A stretch of DNA of 64,000 nucleotides from JBOHTO01 sp050733695 (GTDB lineage: Bacteria; Gemmatimonadota; Gemmatimonadetes; Gemmatimonadales; Gemmatimonadaceae), in contig JBOHTO010000148.1 in the NCBI GenBank assembly GCA_050733695.1, positions 12,732-76,731 on the forward strand, read 5' to 3'. How positions within the stretch are numbered: position 1 is the first letter of the stretch; each line of letters opens with the position of its first letter. The position numbers and the translations under genes are program-made. The notes beneath the pieces were generated by a model. It was not told the origin of the DNA. It searched no databases and worked only from the letters and a program-made list of their open reading frames with translations. Below are positions 18,673-26,591 of the stretch, in pieces.

Positions 18673-19352
18673 CGAGCGAGCAGAAATGCGAAGCCAACGC
18701 CGAGCCCGCCCACGAAGAGCAGCCGGGCGCGCGGCGTCGAGTGGAAGAGCTGCCACGCCGCCCCCGCCGCCACGGTCGCCGCGAGGCCGACGACCACGGC
18801 CCGCGCGAAGCCGCCGTCGAGCCCCCAGAAACGCCCGACCACGCGGAGCAAGGGCGTGAGCACGAGCAGCGCCGCGAGCGTCAGGAGGCCGCCGCGAACA
18901 AGGTCGACTGTCAGCCCGAACAACTGGAGGCCGACCACGGTCGGGTATGATCCCTCGTCGAGCGAGGCACGGTGACGCCGGGCCCAGTCGGCGCTGAGCC
19001 GCCGCATCCACACCATCGAGTGGCCGCTCACCCACGCGGCTGCAAGCGCCCCGAGTATGGCGACGGCGAGCCCTCCCATCCGCGGGTCCGGCTCGGCGGC
19101 GAAAATTGCCCCACCCACGACCGATGCCGACCCCCACTCGGGATAGCGCGACGCGCCGAACGGCAGCGTTTCCAGGGCGAACAACTCCAGGACGACACCT
19201 GCGAGCATGCCGCTCCCGACCTCGCCCACCATTGCACCCGCGATGGTCGCGGCCACGAGCGGCCGCGAGATCATCATCTGCGGAAAGCTCACGACATCGA
19301 GGCCAAGAACGGCGCCCAGCAGCGCGAGCTGAACGATCTCCGCGATCGTCAT
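18669..19352 (-). CDS. PTS mannose-type transporter subunit EIIC
   Basis: Polytopic IIC channel subunit of a mannose-family PTS, 227 residues. LDVVSFPQMMISRPLVAATI and GEVGSGMLAGVVLELFALE match the family's conserved membrane region, but the following LPFGASRYPEWGSASVVGG is divergent from the classical mannose IIC. It overlaps both neighbours as ATGA. With IID it should form the translocation pore. Confidence 0.85.
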   Translation of the reverse strand: MTIAEIVQLALLGAVLGLDVVSFPQMMISRPLVAATIAGAMVGEVGSGMLAGVVLELFALETLPFGASRYPEWGSASVVGGAIFAAEPDPRMGGLAVAILGALAAAWVSGHSMVWMRRLSADWARRHRASLDEGSYPTVVGLQLFGLTVDLVRGGLLTLAALLVLTPLLRVVGRFWGLDGGFARAVVVGLAATVAAGAAWQLFHSTPRARLLFVGGLGVGFAFLLAR

Positions 19353-19840
19353 CGTTCGACCGATGCGCCCAGCACGTCCGCGAGCGGGTGCGGCCGCGCG
19401 GCCGGAACGTCCTGCGCGGTCACCGTCACGCCACTCGCCGCGAGTTCCCGCAGAGACTCCTCTTCCTCGGGTGTGAGGAAGATATAGCGCATGCGCTGCA
19501 CGCGGCCCGCGCGGTGGTGTATTCCGCCCAGGTTCACCGCGCGCACGTCACCCGATGAGTCGACCAGCCGCCGCATCGTCGCGATGTCACCGGTGAGAAC
19601 GATACCGGCACGGTCGTCGGCGCGATATCCGGATAGCCGCCTGCTCGCTTCGTCAACCGAATTGAAGAAGACCTCCATCTCCGGTGGAACCCCCATCCGA
19701 TAGAGCTCCTGCTCCCAGTCACTGGCCGCAACCTCGTCATCGACGAGCACGATGAACCCTATGTCCAGCGGCTGTCCCCATCCCACGACGACCTGGCCAT
19801 GAATCAGCCGATCATCAATCCGGAAGAGCTCAACGGACAC
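19349..19840 (-). CDS. PTS mannose-type transporter subunit EIIB
   Basis: Cytoplasmic phosphotransfer subunit IIB (about 163 residues) that receives phosphate from IIA on His14 in FRIDDRLIHGQVVVGW and passes it to the sugar. The remaining sequence (VLVDDEVAASDWEQELY, VNLGGIHHRAGR) is typical. The GTG at 19840, overlapping the end of the EIIA gene, gives the normal family length. An upstream ATG at 19917 would add 26 residues inside EIIA and is less likely. Confidence 0.88.
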   Translation of the reverse strand: MSVELFRIDDRLIHGQVVVGWGQPLDIGFIVLVDDEVAASDWEQELYRMGVPPEMEVFFNSVDEASRRLSGYRADDRAGIVLTGDIATMRRLVDSSGDVRAVNLGGIHHRAGRVQRMRYIFLTPEEEESLRELAASGVTVTAQDVPAARPHPLADVLGASVER

Positions 19841-20228
19841 CCGGAACCCCGGCCACCGAGATGGACGCTCGTCCACGCTCCACCGCACGACTGGCGGCAG
19901 CCGCAGGATTCGCTTCATCGTGGAAGACGAAGTCGAGCAGCGCCGCGAGGTTGGCACCGGTGACAACGACTATGCTCTCGCGCTCGCGCTGGAGGCGGCG
20001 CGCGGCGATTGTCGAACTGCCGGCCGGAAGGTCCGTGAAGATCACGCGGGCGCCGGTACGCTCCAGTGCCTCCCCGAGCTGCCGTTCGACCTCTTCCGCA
20101 CTCTGACCCTTGTTGCTCACGGCGAGAAAACGGTCGCCCCGCCCGGTTATCTGGGCCACCGCGGACACGAGTCCCGCTGCAAACTCGCCGTGGCCCGCCA
20201 CGAGCGCGAGGACTACGCTATTCGTCAT
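19830..20228 (-). CDS. PTS mannose-type EIIA protein
   Basis: A 132-residue stand-alone IIA domain of the mannose family. The active His13 sits in VVLALVAGHGEFAAGL, and DLPAGSSTIAARRL and VVTGANLAALLDFVF follow. It receives phosphate from HPr. The start overlaps the hprK stop by 11 bases, linking regulator and transporter genes. In Proteobacteria a similar EIIA-Man gene follows hprK in the nitrogen-PTS locus. Confidence 0.88.
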   Translation of the reverse strand: MTNSVVLALVAGHGEFAAGLVSAVAQITGRGDRFLAVSNKGQSAEEVERQLGEALERTGARVIFTDLPAGSSTIAARRLQRERESIVVVTGANLAALLDFVFHDEANPAAAASRAVERGRASISVAGVPGVR

Positions 20229-21189
20229 CTTCCTGAAGGTACTCCTGAACCTGTGCGGCTGCACGCATCCGACCGATGAGCCGCTGGTTGAAGCGCTCGG
20301 CCGGATCGATGCCGCTGTAGCGCAGGAGATGGTTGAGCGCAATGACCTCCGCGATCACGGTGATGTTCTTCCCGGGGTTCAGAGGAACCGTGATCTTCGC
20401 GAGCTGTACGCCGAGGATATCCATCGTCTGTCCGTCCAGGCCGGTGCGATCCGGCGTGAGGTCCTGCCGCCATTCCTGAAGCTGGACGACGACCTCGATG
20501 CGTTTCTGCTGGCGAACGGCCCGGATCCCGAATATCGCCGGGACATCTATGAGCCCGACGCCGCGAATCTCCATGTGATGTCTCTGGAGCTCATGCCCGC
20601 GCCCGATGAGAACGTCGTTGCCGCGTTTCCATGCGATCACGAGGTCATCGGCCACAAGACGGTGCCCGCGCTCCACGAGGTCGAGCACGCACTCGGACTT
20701 GCCGATTCCGCTCTGTCCCACAAAGAGGAGGCCCACGCCGAAGATGTCAGCGAGCGACCCGTGCAGCGTTGTGGTCGGCGCGAACAGCTCCTCGAGGACG
20801 GGTTTGATGCGGCGATAGAATTCGTTGGTCTTGAGCCCCGACCGAAGGACAGGGACGTTCGCCTCCGATGCTGCCTCCACCAGCCCGTCAGGGAGTTCCT
20901 GTGCCTTGGTGACGAAGACGCATGGGATGGGGAAGGAGAAGAGCAGCCGAAGAACGCGCTCGCGCTCGGCGGGATCGGCCGAAGCGAGAAACGTGACCTC
21001 GGTCTCGCCAAGCACCTGCAGCCGGCTCGCTGGGAATCGTTCGACGAACCCGGCCAGCGCGAGTCCGGGGCTGGAGACATCCGCGCTCCTCACCTCCCGG
21101 TCGAAACCAGCGGTGTCGCCGAGGGCCTCGAGCTGGAGTGCCTCTCGCAGCCGTTCGAACAGACGGCCAACGGTGACGGGCGTCTTCAC
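20218..21189 (-). CDS. hprK: HPr kinase/phosphorylase
   Basis: Phosphorylates HPr on its regulatory serine using ATP and reverses this with phosphate. The 323-residue protein has a Walker A LFVGQSGIGKSECVLDLVE (about residue 155), the downstream RLVADDLVIAWK, and the C-terminal HprK signature region ending in PAERFNQRLI. The HPr of this locus retains the target Ser47. It starts with GTG, 15 bases after hpf. Confidence 0.93.
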   Translation of the reverse strand: MKTPVTVGRLFERLREALQLEALGDTAGFDREVRSADVSSPGLALAGFVERFPASRLQVLGETEVTFLASADPAERERVLRLLFSFPIPCVFVTKAQELPDGLVEAASEANVPVLRSGLKTNEFYRRIKPVLEELFAPTTTLHGSLADIFGVGLLFVGQSGIGKSECVLDLVERGHRLVADDLVIAWKRGNDVLIGRGHELQRHHMEIRGVGLIDVPAIFGIRAVRQQKRIEVVVQLQEWRQDLTPDRTGLDGQTMDILGVQLAKITVPLNPGKNITVIAEVIALNHLLRYSGIDPAERFNQRLIGRMRAAAQVQEYLQEDDE

Positions 21190-21204
21190 GTCAGGGCGAT
21201 GCCA

Positions 21205-21519
21205 TCAGAGCGCACGCGCCGGCTTTCGCGTCCGGCGCAGAACGGTGCGCTTGCGCCGGGCGATCTGACGCCGGAGCTTCTCCACCGACTCGTTCAGTGC
21301 GGGTCCGTAGTAACGCGAGCGCCCTTCCGCGACGAGGTCCGGCTGCCGTGGCGTCTGCAAGAGGATCTCCACGCGCCGGGTGGGACCGTCCTGTTCGAAA
21401 CGCACGACTGCCGTGACCGTTCTTCGCAGACGGTGAGCGAGTTTCTCGATCGCGCGTTCGACCCGGGTCCTCATGCGGTCGGAAATTACGGCGTGGTGCG
21501 CGTGAAAGACTATCTCCAT
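21205..21519 (-). CDS. hpf: Short ribosome hibernation promoting factor (HPF/RaiA family)
   Basis: A 104-residue HPF/YfiA-type protein that binds the 30S decoding region and silences ribosomes in starvation. The N-terminal fold is recognisable (MEIVFHAHHAVISDRMRTRVERAIEKL), followed by a very basic C-terminus (RRQIARRKRTVLRRTRK). It lacks the dimerisation domain of long HPF. Its position before hprK mirrors the proteobacterial rpoN-hpf-ptsN-hprK locus, but rpoN and ptsN are absent. Confidence 0.85.
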   Translation of the reverse strand: MEIVFHAHHAVISDRMRTRVERAIEKLAHRLRRTVTAVVRFEQDGPTRRVEILLQTPRQPDLVAEGRSRYYGPALNESVEKLRRQIARRKRTVLRRTRKPARAL

Positions 21520-22646
21520 CAGTGCTTACCTCCATCGGCAACATGATTCATGAGGTGCGCCTCGGTGCCGGCCGCGGCCCGCGACCAGGTGAAACCTTCG
21601 GCAAACCGGCGGCCAGCCGCTCCGAAGGACTCGACCAGGGCAGGAGAGGCGGCCAGGCGGGCGAGCGCAGCACTCATGGCCGCTACATCGCCGTGCGGCA
21701 CCAGCAATCCGGTCTCGCCATGACGGATGGACTCCCGCAGTCCGGGCGAATCCGAAGCCACGACCGGAGTCCCGCACGCCGCCGCTTCGAGATTCGTCAT
21801 CCCCCAGCCTTCCCTGGGCGATGCGAAGACGAGCGCCCATGAACGCCGCAGCAACGCGCGTTTCTCGTCATCGTCGATGAACCCGAGGAACTGTACGCGC
21901 TGCCCGAGGTCGAGCGAAGCTGCGAGTCGTTCCAGCGCCGGTCTGCGGTCGCCTGTGCCGGCGATATCGAGCACCGCATCGGTATGCGCGAGACGGGCGA
22001 AGGCGCGCAGAACGATGTCCACGCCCTTGTACCGCTTGAGTCGGCCGAGATACGCGAAGCGCGGCGAGCGCGAGCGCGTACCGGCGATGGGCGTGAGATG
22101 CGCGGTATCGACTCCCGGGTAGATCACAGTGATGGACGAGCGCGGGATGCCCCGCAGCACGAGGTCGTCCGCCGTGCTATCGCTGATCGCCTGAAACGGA
22201 ATTCTGCCGTACACGGATGCAAGGGGGCGCTCCGCGAGCCAGACCGCCGCGGCCAGGGGCAGGGGCGCTTCAGCAAACGCAGTCGCGCCAAAGAGGTGCG
22301 GCACCAGCGCAACGACCGGCGAGCGTCCACCGCCGGGGCGGCGCCACAATGGCGTATTGAGCGGCACCTTGTTGATGTCCTCGACGATCGCGTCGAACGG
22401 GGCGGCGGACGCGAGACCACGGTATGCCGCGCCAGCGAACGCGGGAAAAGTGTAGCGCGTACCGGCGCGGACCACCCGCATGCCATCGAGCTCCGCGCAC
22501 GGCTCGCACCCGCGCCAGCCACCGCAGAGGAGGGTGACATCATGCCCTCGCCCGGCGAGGCGGCCGAATATCTCGTGCAGGTGCACCTCGGCGCCACCGG
22601 CAAGCGGATTCTCGCGATCCTGCCAGTTGACGACGAGAATGCGCAC
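21519..22646 (-). CDS. Family 4 glycosyltransferase
   Basis: A GT-B fold glycosyltransferase of 375 residues, related to enzymes of cell-surface glycan or glycolipid synthesis. It has ENPLAGGAEVHLHEIFGRLA at the N-terminus, FAYLGRLKRYKGVDIVLRAF at the start of the nucleotide-sugar domain, and the donor-binding EGWGMTNLEAAACGTPVV. The GTG at 22646 places VRILVVNWQD at the start and sits 4 bases after the nusB stop. The acceptor and sugar are unknown. Confidence 0.88.
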   Translation of the reverse strand: MRILVVNWQDRENPLAGGAEVHLHEIFGRLAGRGHDVTLLCGGWRGCEPCAELDGMRVVRAGTRYTFPAFAGAAYRGLASAAPFDAIVEDINKVPLNTPLWRRPGGGRSPVVALVPHLFGATAFAEAPLPLAAAVWLAERPLASVYGRIPFQAISDSTADDLVLRGIPRSSITVIYPGVDTAHLTPIAGTRSRSPRFAYLGRLKRYKGVDIVLRAFARLAHTDAVLDIAGTGDRRPALERLAASLDLGQRVQFLGFIDDDEKRALLRRSWALVFASPREGWGMTNLEAAACGTPVVASDSPGLRESIRHGETGLLVPHGDVAAMSAALARLAASPALVESFGAAGRRFAEGFTWSRAAAGTEAHLMNHVADGGKH

Positions 22647-22650
22647 CGTC

Positions 22651-23082
22651 TCACCTGACCTCGAGACGGCCCATGCGCCGCGCGAGGGCATCGAGCACGC
22701 CGTTCACGAAGCGCGCGCTCCGGGCGCTCCCGAAGCGCTCGGCGAGTCGGACACCCTCATGGATCACGACTCGCGACGGAGTCTCGCCACGATGCAGCTC
22801 CGCCGCCGCGAGCCTCAGCACGGATCGCTCGACGGCGCCGAGTCGCTCGAGTCGCCAGTTCGCGGTTATATCCGCGATCTGGCGATCGAGCTCCTCGCGC
22901 GAAGCGATCAGCGTACGCACGATCTGTCCAGCGATGCGGCGCTCCTCGGATGGCACTGCCAGGTCGTCCCAGACTCGCTCTGCGACGTGGCCGAGCTCTT
23001 CGTCGCGGCGCAGGTCCCAGGCATAGACGGCCTGCAGCGCGCGCGCGCGGGCGCGCGACTCAAGTCGCGTCCGTGCCACCAC
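22651..23082 (-). CDS. nusB: Transcription antitermination protein NusB
   Basis: Helical RNA-binding protein that with NusE forms the rRNA antitermination complex. Family features: RARARALQAVYAWDL near the start, ERRIAGQIVRTLIASREELD, and RLAAAELHRGETPSRVVIHEGVRLAERFG, ending with VNGVLDALARR. The start at 23082 (GTG, behind GGGA) gives about 143 residues. A TTG at 23103 would add seven residues and extend into a tandem repeat. The gene overlaps the end of ribH. Confidence 0.9.
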   Translation of the reverse strand: MVARTRLESRARARALQAVYAWDLRRDEELGHVAERVWDDLAVPSEERRIAGQIVRTLIASREELDRQIADITANWRLERLGAVERSVLRLAAAELHRGETPSRVVIHEGVRLAERFGSARSARFVNGVLDALARRMGRLEVR

Positions 23083-23665
23083 GCTCCCGTGATGCCGTGC
23101 CAATCACCGGGGGTTTAATCACCGGGGGTTTAATCGCCGCGTGCTCAATCGCCGGGCGTTCAATCGCCGGGTGATCAGTCGGCTCGACGATGTCCGCGCC
23201 GGCATCGAGCCGATCGAAGAGGTCGGCCATCTCGAGCGCGGCCATGGCTGCGTCCCAGCCCTTGTTGCCATGGGGTCCGCCGGCGCGCGCGTCGGCCTGC
23301 GCGAGATCGTCGCATGTGAGCAGGCCGAACGCGATTGGGACGTCGTGTTCGGCCGCCGCCGCCGCGAGGCCGCGCGCGGCTTCACCGGCGACGTAATCGA
23401 AGTGAGGGGTCTCGCCGCGGATTACAGCCCCGAGCGCAACGATCGCGTCGTACCGCTCCGACCCCAGGAGCCGCCGAACCGCGAGGGGCAGCTCCCACGC
23501 CCCCGGCACCCAGACGACGTCGATGTCGCCGCTCGCGGTGCCGTGGCGCGTGAGAGCATCCGTCGCGCCATCTACAAGCCGCTGCGTTATGCTCTCGTTG
23601 AACCTGCTGACGACGACGGCGATGCGCCGGTGCCGGCCAGACGCGCTCCCTGCAAACTCGGCCAT
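23060..23665 (-). CDS. ribH: 6,7-dimethyl-8-ribityllumazine synthase with a repeat-encoded C-terminal tail
   Basis: Lumazine synthase, the penultimate step of riboflavin synthesis. The core (residues ~14-160) has VVVSRFNESITQRLVDGA, WVPGAWELPLAVRRL, GAVIRGETPHFDYVAGE and VPIAFGLLTCDDLAQADAR. The protein then runs on about 35 residues beyond the normal end through a 15-bp tandem repeat giving peptides such as PAIERPAIEHAAIKPPVIK, and it overlaps nusB by about 20 bases. The tail is probably disordered and may vary between strains. The start directly follows the ribBA stop. Confidence 0.92.
   Translation of the reverse strand: MAEFAGSASGRHRRIAVVVSRFNESITQRLVDGATDALTRHGTASGDIDVVWVPGAWELPLAVRRLLGSERYDAIVALGAVIRGETPHFDYVAGEAARGLAAAAAEHDVPIAFGLLTCDDLAQADARAGGPHGNKGWDAAMAALEMADLFDRLDAGADIVEPTDHPAIERPAIEHAAIKPPVIKPPVIGTASRERGGTDAT
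23101..23175. repeat. 15-bp tandem repeat, five units, at the ribH/nusB junction
   Basis: Five adjoining 15-bp units run from 23101 to 23175 with consensus yAATCrCCGGGsGTT on the plus strand. The first two are nearly identical and the others diverge at a few positions. Because 15 is a multiple of three, copy number can change without shifting the ribH frame. The unit covers the ribH C-terminus and the upstream TTG candidate start of nusB. Confidence 0.9.
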
Positions 23666-24871
23666 CTAGGACGCGAGCAGGTGACCGAGCTTCGCCCGCT
23701 TGGTTTCGAGATATCCGGCGTTCTCGTCGGTGGATGGCGGAACGAGCGGAACGCGATCCTCGACGCTCAGGCCGTAGCCCTCGAGACCAACCAGCTTGCG
23801 TGGATTGTTCGTCATCGGCCGGATCGAGCGAATGCCCAGGTCGAGCAGGATCTGAGCGCCGATACCGTAGTTTCTGAGATCGGGCTTGAAGCCGAGTTGC
23901 TCGTTCGCCTCGACGGTATCATGCCCCCCGTCCTGCAGCTCGTACGCCTTGAGCTTGTTGAGCAGCCCGATACCGCGCCCCTCCTGATCGAGATAGACGA
24001 CGACACCGCGGCCCTCGGCCACGATCGTGCGCATCGCCATGTCGAGTTGCCAGCCGCAGTCGCAGCGCACGGAGTGGAACACGTCGCCCGTGAGGCACCT
24101 GGAATGCATCCGGGTCAGCACGCTCTCGCCGTCATGCACATCACCGCACACGAGGGCCACGTGCTCGTGCGCATCGACGTCGTTACGGTATCCGATGATG
24201 CGCCACGACCCGTGCTCCGTGGGGAGGCGGGCCTCCGCCACGCGGTGAACGAGGCGTTCGGTCTGCAGCCGGCGGGCGACGAGCTGGGCGACGGTGATGA
24301 AGGTGAGCCCGTGCGCAGCGGCGAACTTCTCTAGTTGCGGGCGCTTCGCGGTGGTCCCGTCATCGTCGAGGATCTCGCAGATGACGCCCGCGGGGTAGAG
24401 GCCGGCCAGCCGCGCGAGATCGACGGCTGCTTCCGTGTGGCCGACACGCTGCAGCACACCACCCTCGCGCGCACGCAGCGGGTGAATGTGCCCGGGCTTG
24501 CGCAGGTCGCCCGGAACCGACGCCGGATCGACTGCGACCTGGATGGTCTTCGCACGGTCCTGCGCACTGATCCCGGTTGTCACGCCGAAGCGCGGCGCGG
24601 CGTCGATGCTCTCGGTGAAGGCCGTGCGCTGCTCGTCGGTATTGGCAGCGCTCTGCGGGGCGAGGCGGAGCTGCTCGACACGCTCCGGCGGAAGCGCGAG
24701 GCAGATCATGCCGCCGGCACGCTTGATCATGAAGTTGATCAGCTCGGGCGTAACGCGCTGCGCCGCACAGATGAGGTCTCCCTCGTTCTCGCGATCCTCA
24801 TCGTCGGCGACAATCACCAGTCGCCCGGCCGCGATGTCCGCTATTGCCCTGTCCAGATTCCCCGTAGGCAT
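23666..24871 (-). CDS. ribBA: Bifunctional 3,4-dihydroxy-2-butanone-4-phosphate synthase / GTP cyclohydrolase II
   Basis: Provides both precursors of riboflavin. The N-terminal DHBP synthase domain (to about residue 205) has VIVADDEDRENEGDLICAA and GHIHPLRAREGGVLQRVGHTE. The C-terminal GTP cyclohydrolase II domain has MHSRCLTGDVF and SVRCDCGWQLD, supplying the three zinc cysteines, and YLDQEGRGIGLLNKLKAYELQ. Both active sites look intact over 401 residues. The gene lies between ribE and ribH. Confidence 0.95.
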   Translation of the reverse strand: MPTGNLDRAIADIAAGRLVIVADDEDRENEGDLICAAQRVTPELINFMIKRAGGMICLALPPERVEQLRLAPQSAANTDEQRTAFTESIDAAPRFGVTTGISAQDRAKTIQVAVDPASVPGDLRKPGHIHPLRAREGGVLQRVGHTEAAVDLARLAGLYPAGVICEILDDDGTTAKRPQLEKFAAAHGLTFITVAQLVARRLQTERLVHRVAEARLPTEHGSWRIIGYRNDVDAHEHVALVCGDVHDGESVLTRMHSRCLTGDVFHSVRCDCGWQLDMAMRTIVAEGRGVVVYLDQEGRGIGLLNKLKAYELQDGGHDTVEANEQLGFKPDLRNYGIGAQILLDLGIRSIRPMTNNPRKLVGLEGYGLSVEDRVPLVPPSTDENAGYLETKRAKLGHLLAS

Positions 24872-24888
24872 CTCGTTACCCGCTGATG

Positions 24889-25497
24889 TCAGTGGCGCGC
24901 GGCGTACGGCGCGAGCAGCCGCTGAACGTGTTTCGCGATCATGTCCGCCTCGACGTGCACGCTGTCGCCCGTGGCCAGCGCACCGAGCGCCGTGTGTGTG
25001 CGCGTGAACTCGATGATCGAGACCTGCACGACGTCGGGCGCGGGCAGGTCGTTCACGGTGAGACTCACGCCATCCACGGCGAGCGAGCAGCGTGACACCA
25101 TAAGTTCGAACAGCGAGGGCGGAAGGGCAAGATCCGCGAGCAGCGCATCCTCGCGCGAAACCACTCGCTCCACCACCGCCACGCCGTCGACATGGCCCTG
25201 CATGAGATGTCCGCCCAGCCGATCGCCGAGGCGCAGCGCGCGCTCGAGATTCACCTTCTTCCCCTCATGCCAGTCGCCGAGCGTCGTGCGTTCGAGCGTA
25301 GTCGTCACACCGGCCACATCGAACCAGCCGCTTCCCCACCGCAGTACGGTGAGGCAGACGCCGTTCACCGCGATGCTCTCACCGTCCGACAGCGCGTCGT
25401 ACGAGCAGCGCAACCTGAACTCCCGTCCCGCGTTAGTCGTCGAGACCCGCTCGACCGTTCCCACATCGTCCACGAGGCCGGTGAACACTGCACTCAT
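24889..25497 (-). CDS. ribE: Riboflavin synthase alpha chain
   Basis: Converts two lumazines into riboflavin. The 202-residue protein has the expected internal duplication: MSAVFTGLVDDVGTV with SIAVNGVCLTV in the first half, and HLMQGHVDGVAVV with SLAVDGVSLTVND in the second. Its ATG overlaps the ribD stop as ATGA. Confidence 0.95.
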   Translation of the reverse strand: MSAVFTGLVDDVGTVERVSTTNAGREFRLRCSYDALSDGESIAVNGVCLTVLRWGSGWFDVAGVTTTLERTTLGDWHEGKKVNLERALRLGDRLGGHLMQGHVDGVAVVERVVSREDALLADLALPPSLFELMVSRCSLAVDGVSLTVNDLPAPDVVQVSIIEFTRTHTALGALATGDSVHVEADMIAKHVQRLLAPYAARH

Positions 25498-26588
25498 CCA
25501 GGGGCATAGGTAGTCATCAGATCGTCGCCGAACGCTCGACGCGCGATAACGCGGAGCCGCCGAGCTCCCGCCGCGGCGGCAGTTGGCGCCGACCCGAAGG
25601 CCGGGAGTGACCCTTCGCCCAGCACGACGGGCGACTGAAAGATAATCAGTCGATGCACGTGCGAGCGCGCGATCAGCGCGCCCGCGAGCGCGGCTCCGCC
25701 CTCCACGAGCAACGACTGCACGCCGAGGCGTCTCAGTGCGCGCAAACCATCGTCCAGCGACGCAACCACCAGGAGATTCACGCCTGCCGCTCTCAGCGCC
25801 GCGCCGCGCGCGGAATCCGGGTGCTCCGCTACGACGATCACCGGGACTTCGCGAGCCGACTTGACGAGGTTGCTCTCGAGCGGCAACCGGGCGGTTCGGT
25901 CGAAGACGACGCGGCGGGGCGGCACACGCGGCGCCCGTACGCCGCGCACCGTGAGGAGCGGGTTGTCGGCGAGAGCGGTGCCGATGCCGACGGCCACCGC
26001 ATCACTGCCCCCACGCAGACGGTGCACCTCACGCCGCGCGCGCTCACCGGTGAGCCATCCCGGTGTGCGCGTTGCATCTGCAATGGCGCCGTCGAGCGAC
26101 ATGGCCAGCTTGAGCGTGAGAAAGGGCGTGTCATGCGCGGCCGCATGAAAGAACGCTGCGTTCAGCTCGCGCGCTGCTTCTCCCTCGACGCCGGCTTCGA
26201 AATCGATACCGGCGTCGGCCAGCCGTGCGCCGCCGCCAGCCGCGGCCGGCGTGGGATCGGCCGTGGCCGCAACCACCCTGCGGACACCGGCCGCGATGAG
26301 AGCGTCAGCGCATGGCGGCGTGTGGCCAATGTGTGCGCAAGGCTCGAGCGTGACGTAGACCGTACTGCCCCGCGCCCGCGCTCCGGCCGTCCTGAGCGCC
26401 ACCGTCTCGGCGTGCTCACCGCCGTAGAGCGCGTGAAAGCCCTCGCCCGCGATCTCGTCTGCGCGAACGACGACGGCGCCGACCATGGGGTTCGGCGCCG
26501 TCTGTCCCCATCCCTTTCGGGCGAGGGTGAGCGCCCGGCGCATGAACGCGCTATCGCGCGCCGTGGCCGGGTCGCTTGGATCCTTCAT
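25494..26588 (-). CDS. ribD: Bifunctional diaminohydroxyphosphoribosylaminopyrimidine deaminase / reductase
   Basis: Two consecutive steps of riboflavin synthesis. The N-terminal cytidine-deaminase-like domain carries the zinc site: HAETVAL and VYVTLEPCAHIGHTPPCADA. The C-terminal reductase domain (from about residue 150) has TLKLAMSLDGAIAD and SLLVEGGAALAGALI. It is 364 residues, normal for the fusion. It opens the riboflavin block ribD-ribE-ribBA-ribH, three bases after an outer-membrane protein gene. Confidence 0.94.
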   Translation of the reverse strand: MKDPSDPATARDSAFMRRALTLARKGWGQTAPNPMVGAVVVRADEIAGEGFHALYGGEHAETVALRTAGARARGSTVYVTLEPCAHIGHTPPCADALIAAGVRRVVAATADPTPAAAGGGARLADAGIDFEAGVEGEAARELNAAFFHAAAHDTPFLTLKLAMSLDGAIADATRTPGWLTGERARREVHRLRGGSDAVAVGIGTALADNPLLTVRGVRAPRVPPRRVVFDRTARLPLESNLVKSAREVPVIVVAEHPDSARGAALRAAGVNLLVVASLDDGLRALRRLGVQSLLVEGGAALAGALIARSHVHRLIIFQSPVVLGEGSLPAFGSAPTAAAAGARRLRVIARRAFGDDLMTTYAPG

Positions 26589-26591
26589 GCT

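Noticed and set aside
23101..23175. Possible CRISPR-like repeat array
   Set aside because: Units adjoin without spacers, are only 15 bp and lie inside a coding region, so they are a simple tandem repeat.
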